In this document: piece after piece, positions 32,692 through 32,794 of the stretch
Position numbering within the stretch: the stretch's first letter is position 1
Layout: the number at the start of each line of letters is the position of its first letter
Source of the DNA: Deltaproteobacteria bacterium RBG_13_43_22
Lineage (GTDB): Bacteria; Desulfobacterota; RBG-13-43-22
Reading direction: 5' to 3'
NCBI GenBank assembly: GCA_001797675.1
Contig: MGQB01000031.1
Coordinates: 162,588-195,381, forward strand
DNA: 32,794 nt
Position numbers and translations under genes: made by a program
The notes under the pieces: generated by a model
Database searches by the model: none
Told to the model about the DNA's origin: nothing
Seen by the model: the letters and a program-made list of their open reading frames with translations, nothing else

Positions 32692-32794
32692 TTATCGCCT
32701 CAGGGGCACATCATTGCCCGATCCCCATTGGGTGGCCGTCATTCCGCCATCAGAGGAACGATAAATGTACCAGTAACCGGTCGTCGACCGCCAG
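32692..32794 (-). CDS. C-terminal end of a VCBS/FG-GAP-like repeat protein (partial)
   Basis: The last 33 codons plus stop of a minus-strand gene that enters from the right edge. The sequence WRSTTGYWYIYRSSDGG followed by TATQWGSGNDVPLRR matches the blade pattern (RPSTGxWYI...QWGxxxDxP) of secreted FG-GAP/VCBS beta-propeller repeats. The protein would be exported; nothing else can be said from this piece. Confidence 0.6.
   Translation of the reverse strand, partial: WRSTTGYWYIYRSSDGGMTATQWGSGNDVPLRR

Overview
The window looks like chromosome from a Gram-negative, anaerobic-type bacterium of the Desulfobacterota (former Deltaproteobacteria). The argument is indirect. A DprA-TopA-TrmFO block (common in Firmicutes and Deltaproteobacteria) sits next to a QueA-Tgt-YajC block (common in Proteobacteria), with a heptosyltransferase-like gene that implies lipopolysaccharide, several CoA-thioester enzymes, and small proteins (FmdB, DUF2065, DsrE-like) frequent in that phylum. 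No rRNA or tRNA gene was seen, so the taxonomic call is inference.

Layout. 1-656 is the 5' part of an exported protein on the minus strand. 1342-9594 is an accessory metabolic region, all on the plus strand: an unusual Fe-ADH-family dehydrogenase, a flavoredoxin-like flavin reductase, a two-gene UxaA-type dehydratase, a DsrE-like protein, an enoyl-CoA hydratase, a thiolase and a DHA2 drug-type exporter. I cannot match this gene set to a described pathway. 9645-12717 holds housekeeping genes: rlmB on plus, then yggS, maf and tatD on minus. 13232-14481 carries fabH and an FmdB zinc ribbon behind a good sigma70-type promoter. 14800-21711 is a mostly plus-strand RNA-modification, secretion and DNA block: DUF2065, queA, tgt, yajC, dprA, topA. 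A malonyl-CoA decarboxylase on the opposite strand separates topA from trmFO. 24617-31984 carries two acyl-CoA carboxyltransferase genes with no biotin carboxylase or biotin carrier gene beside them, plus a cupin, a family 9 glycosyltransferase, a DUF1285-like gene, dtd, a lytic transglycosylase and an NTF2-like protein. The right edge holds a decayed chemoreceptor tail and the last codons of a repeat-type secreted protein.

The most unusual content is non-coding. Two related elements of about 280-295 bp (6319-6596 and 18936-19230) share conserved outer ends and long inverted-repeat arms that remain complementary although their sequences differ; their interiors differ but fold locally. One supplies the dprA stop codon. 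Other intergenic spaces hold inverted or tandem arrays of 7- or 8-base units (around 11197-11336, 12729-12749, 16085-16236, 17725-17752), a perfect 24-base palindrome (12952-12975) and one solitary type I-C-like CRISPR repeat (29692-29722) with no array or cas genes.

Together the accessory genes point to breakdown or remodelling of an organic acid through CoA thioesters (hydration, thiolysis, carboxylation or decarboxylation), but the substrate cannot be read from the sequence.
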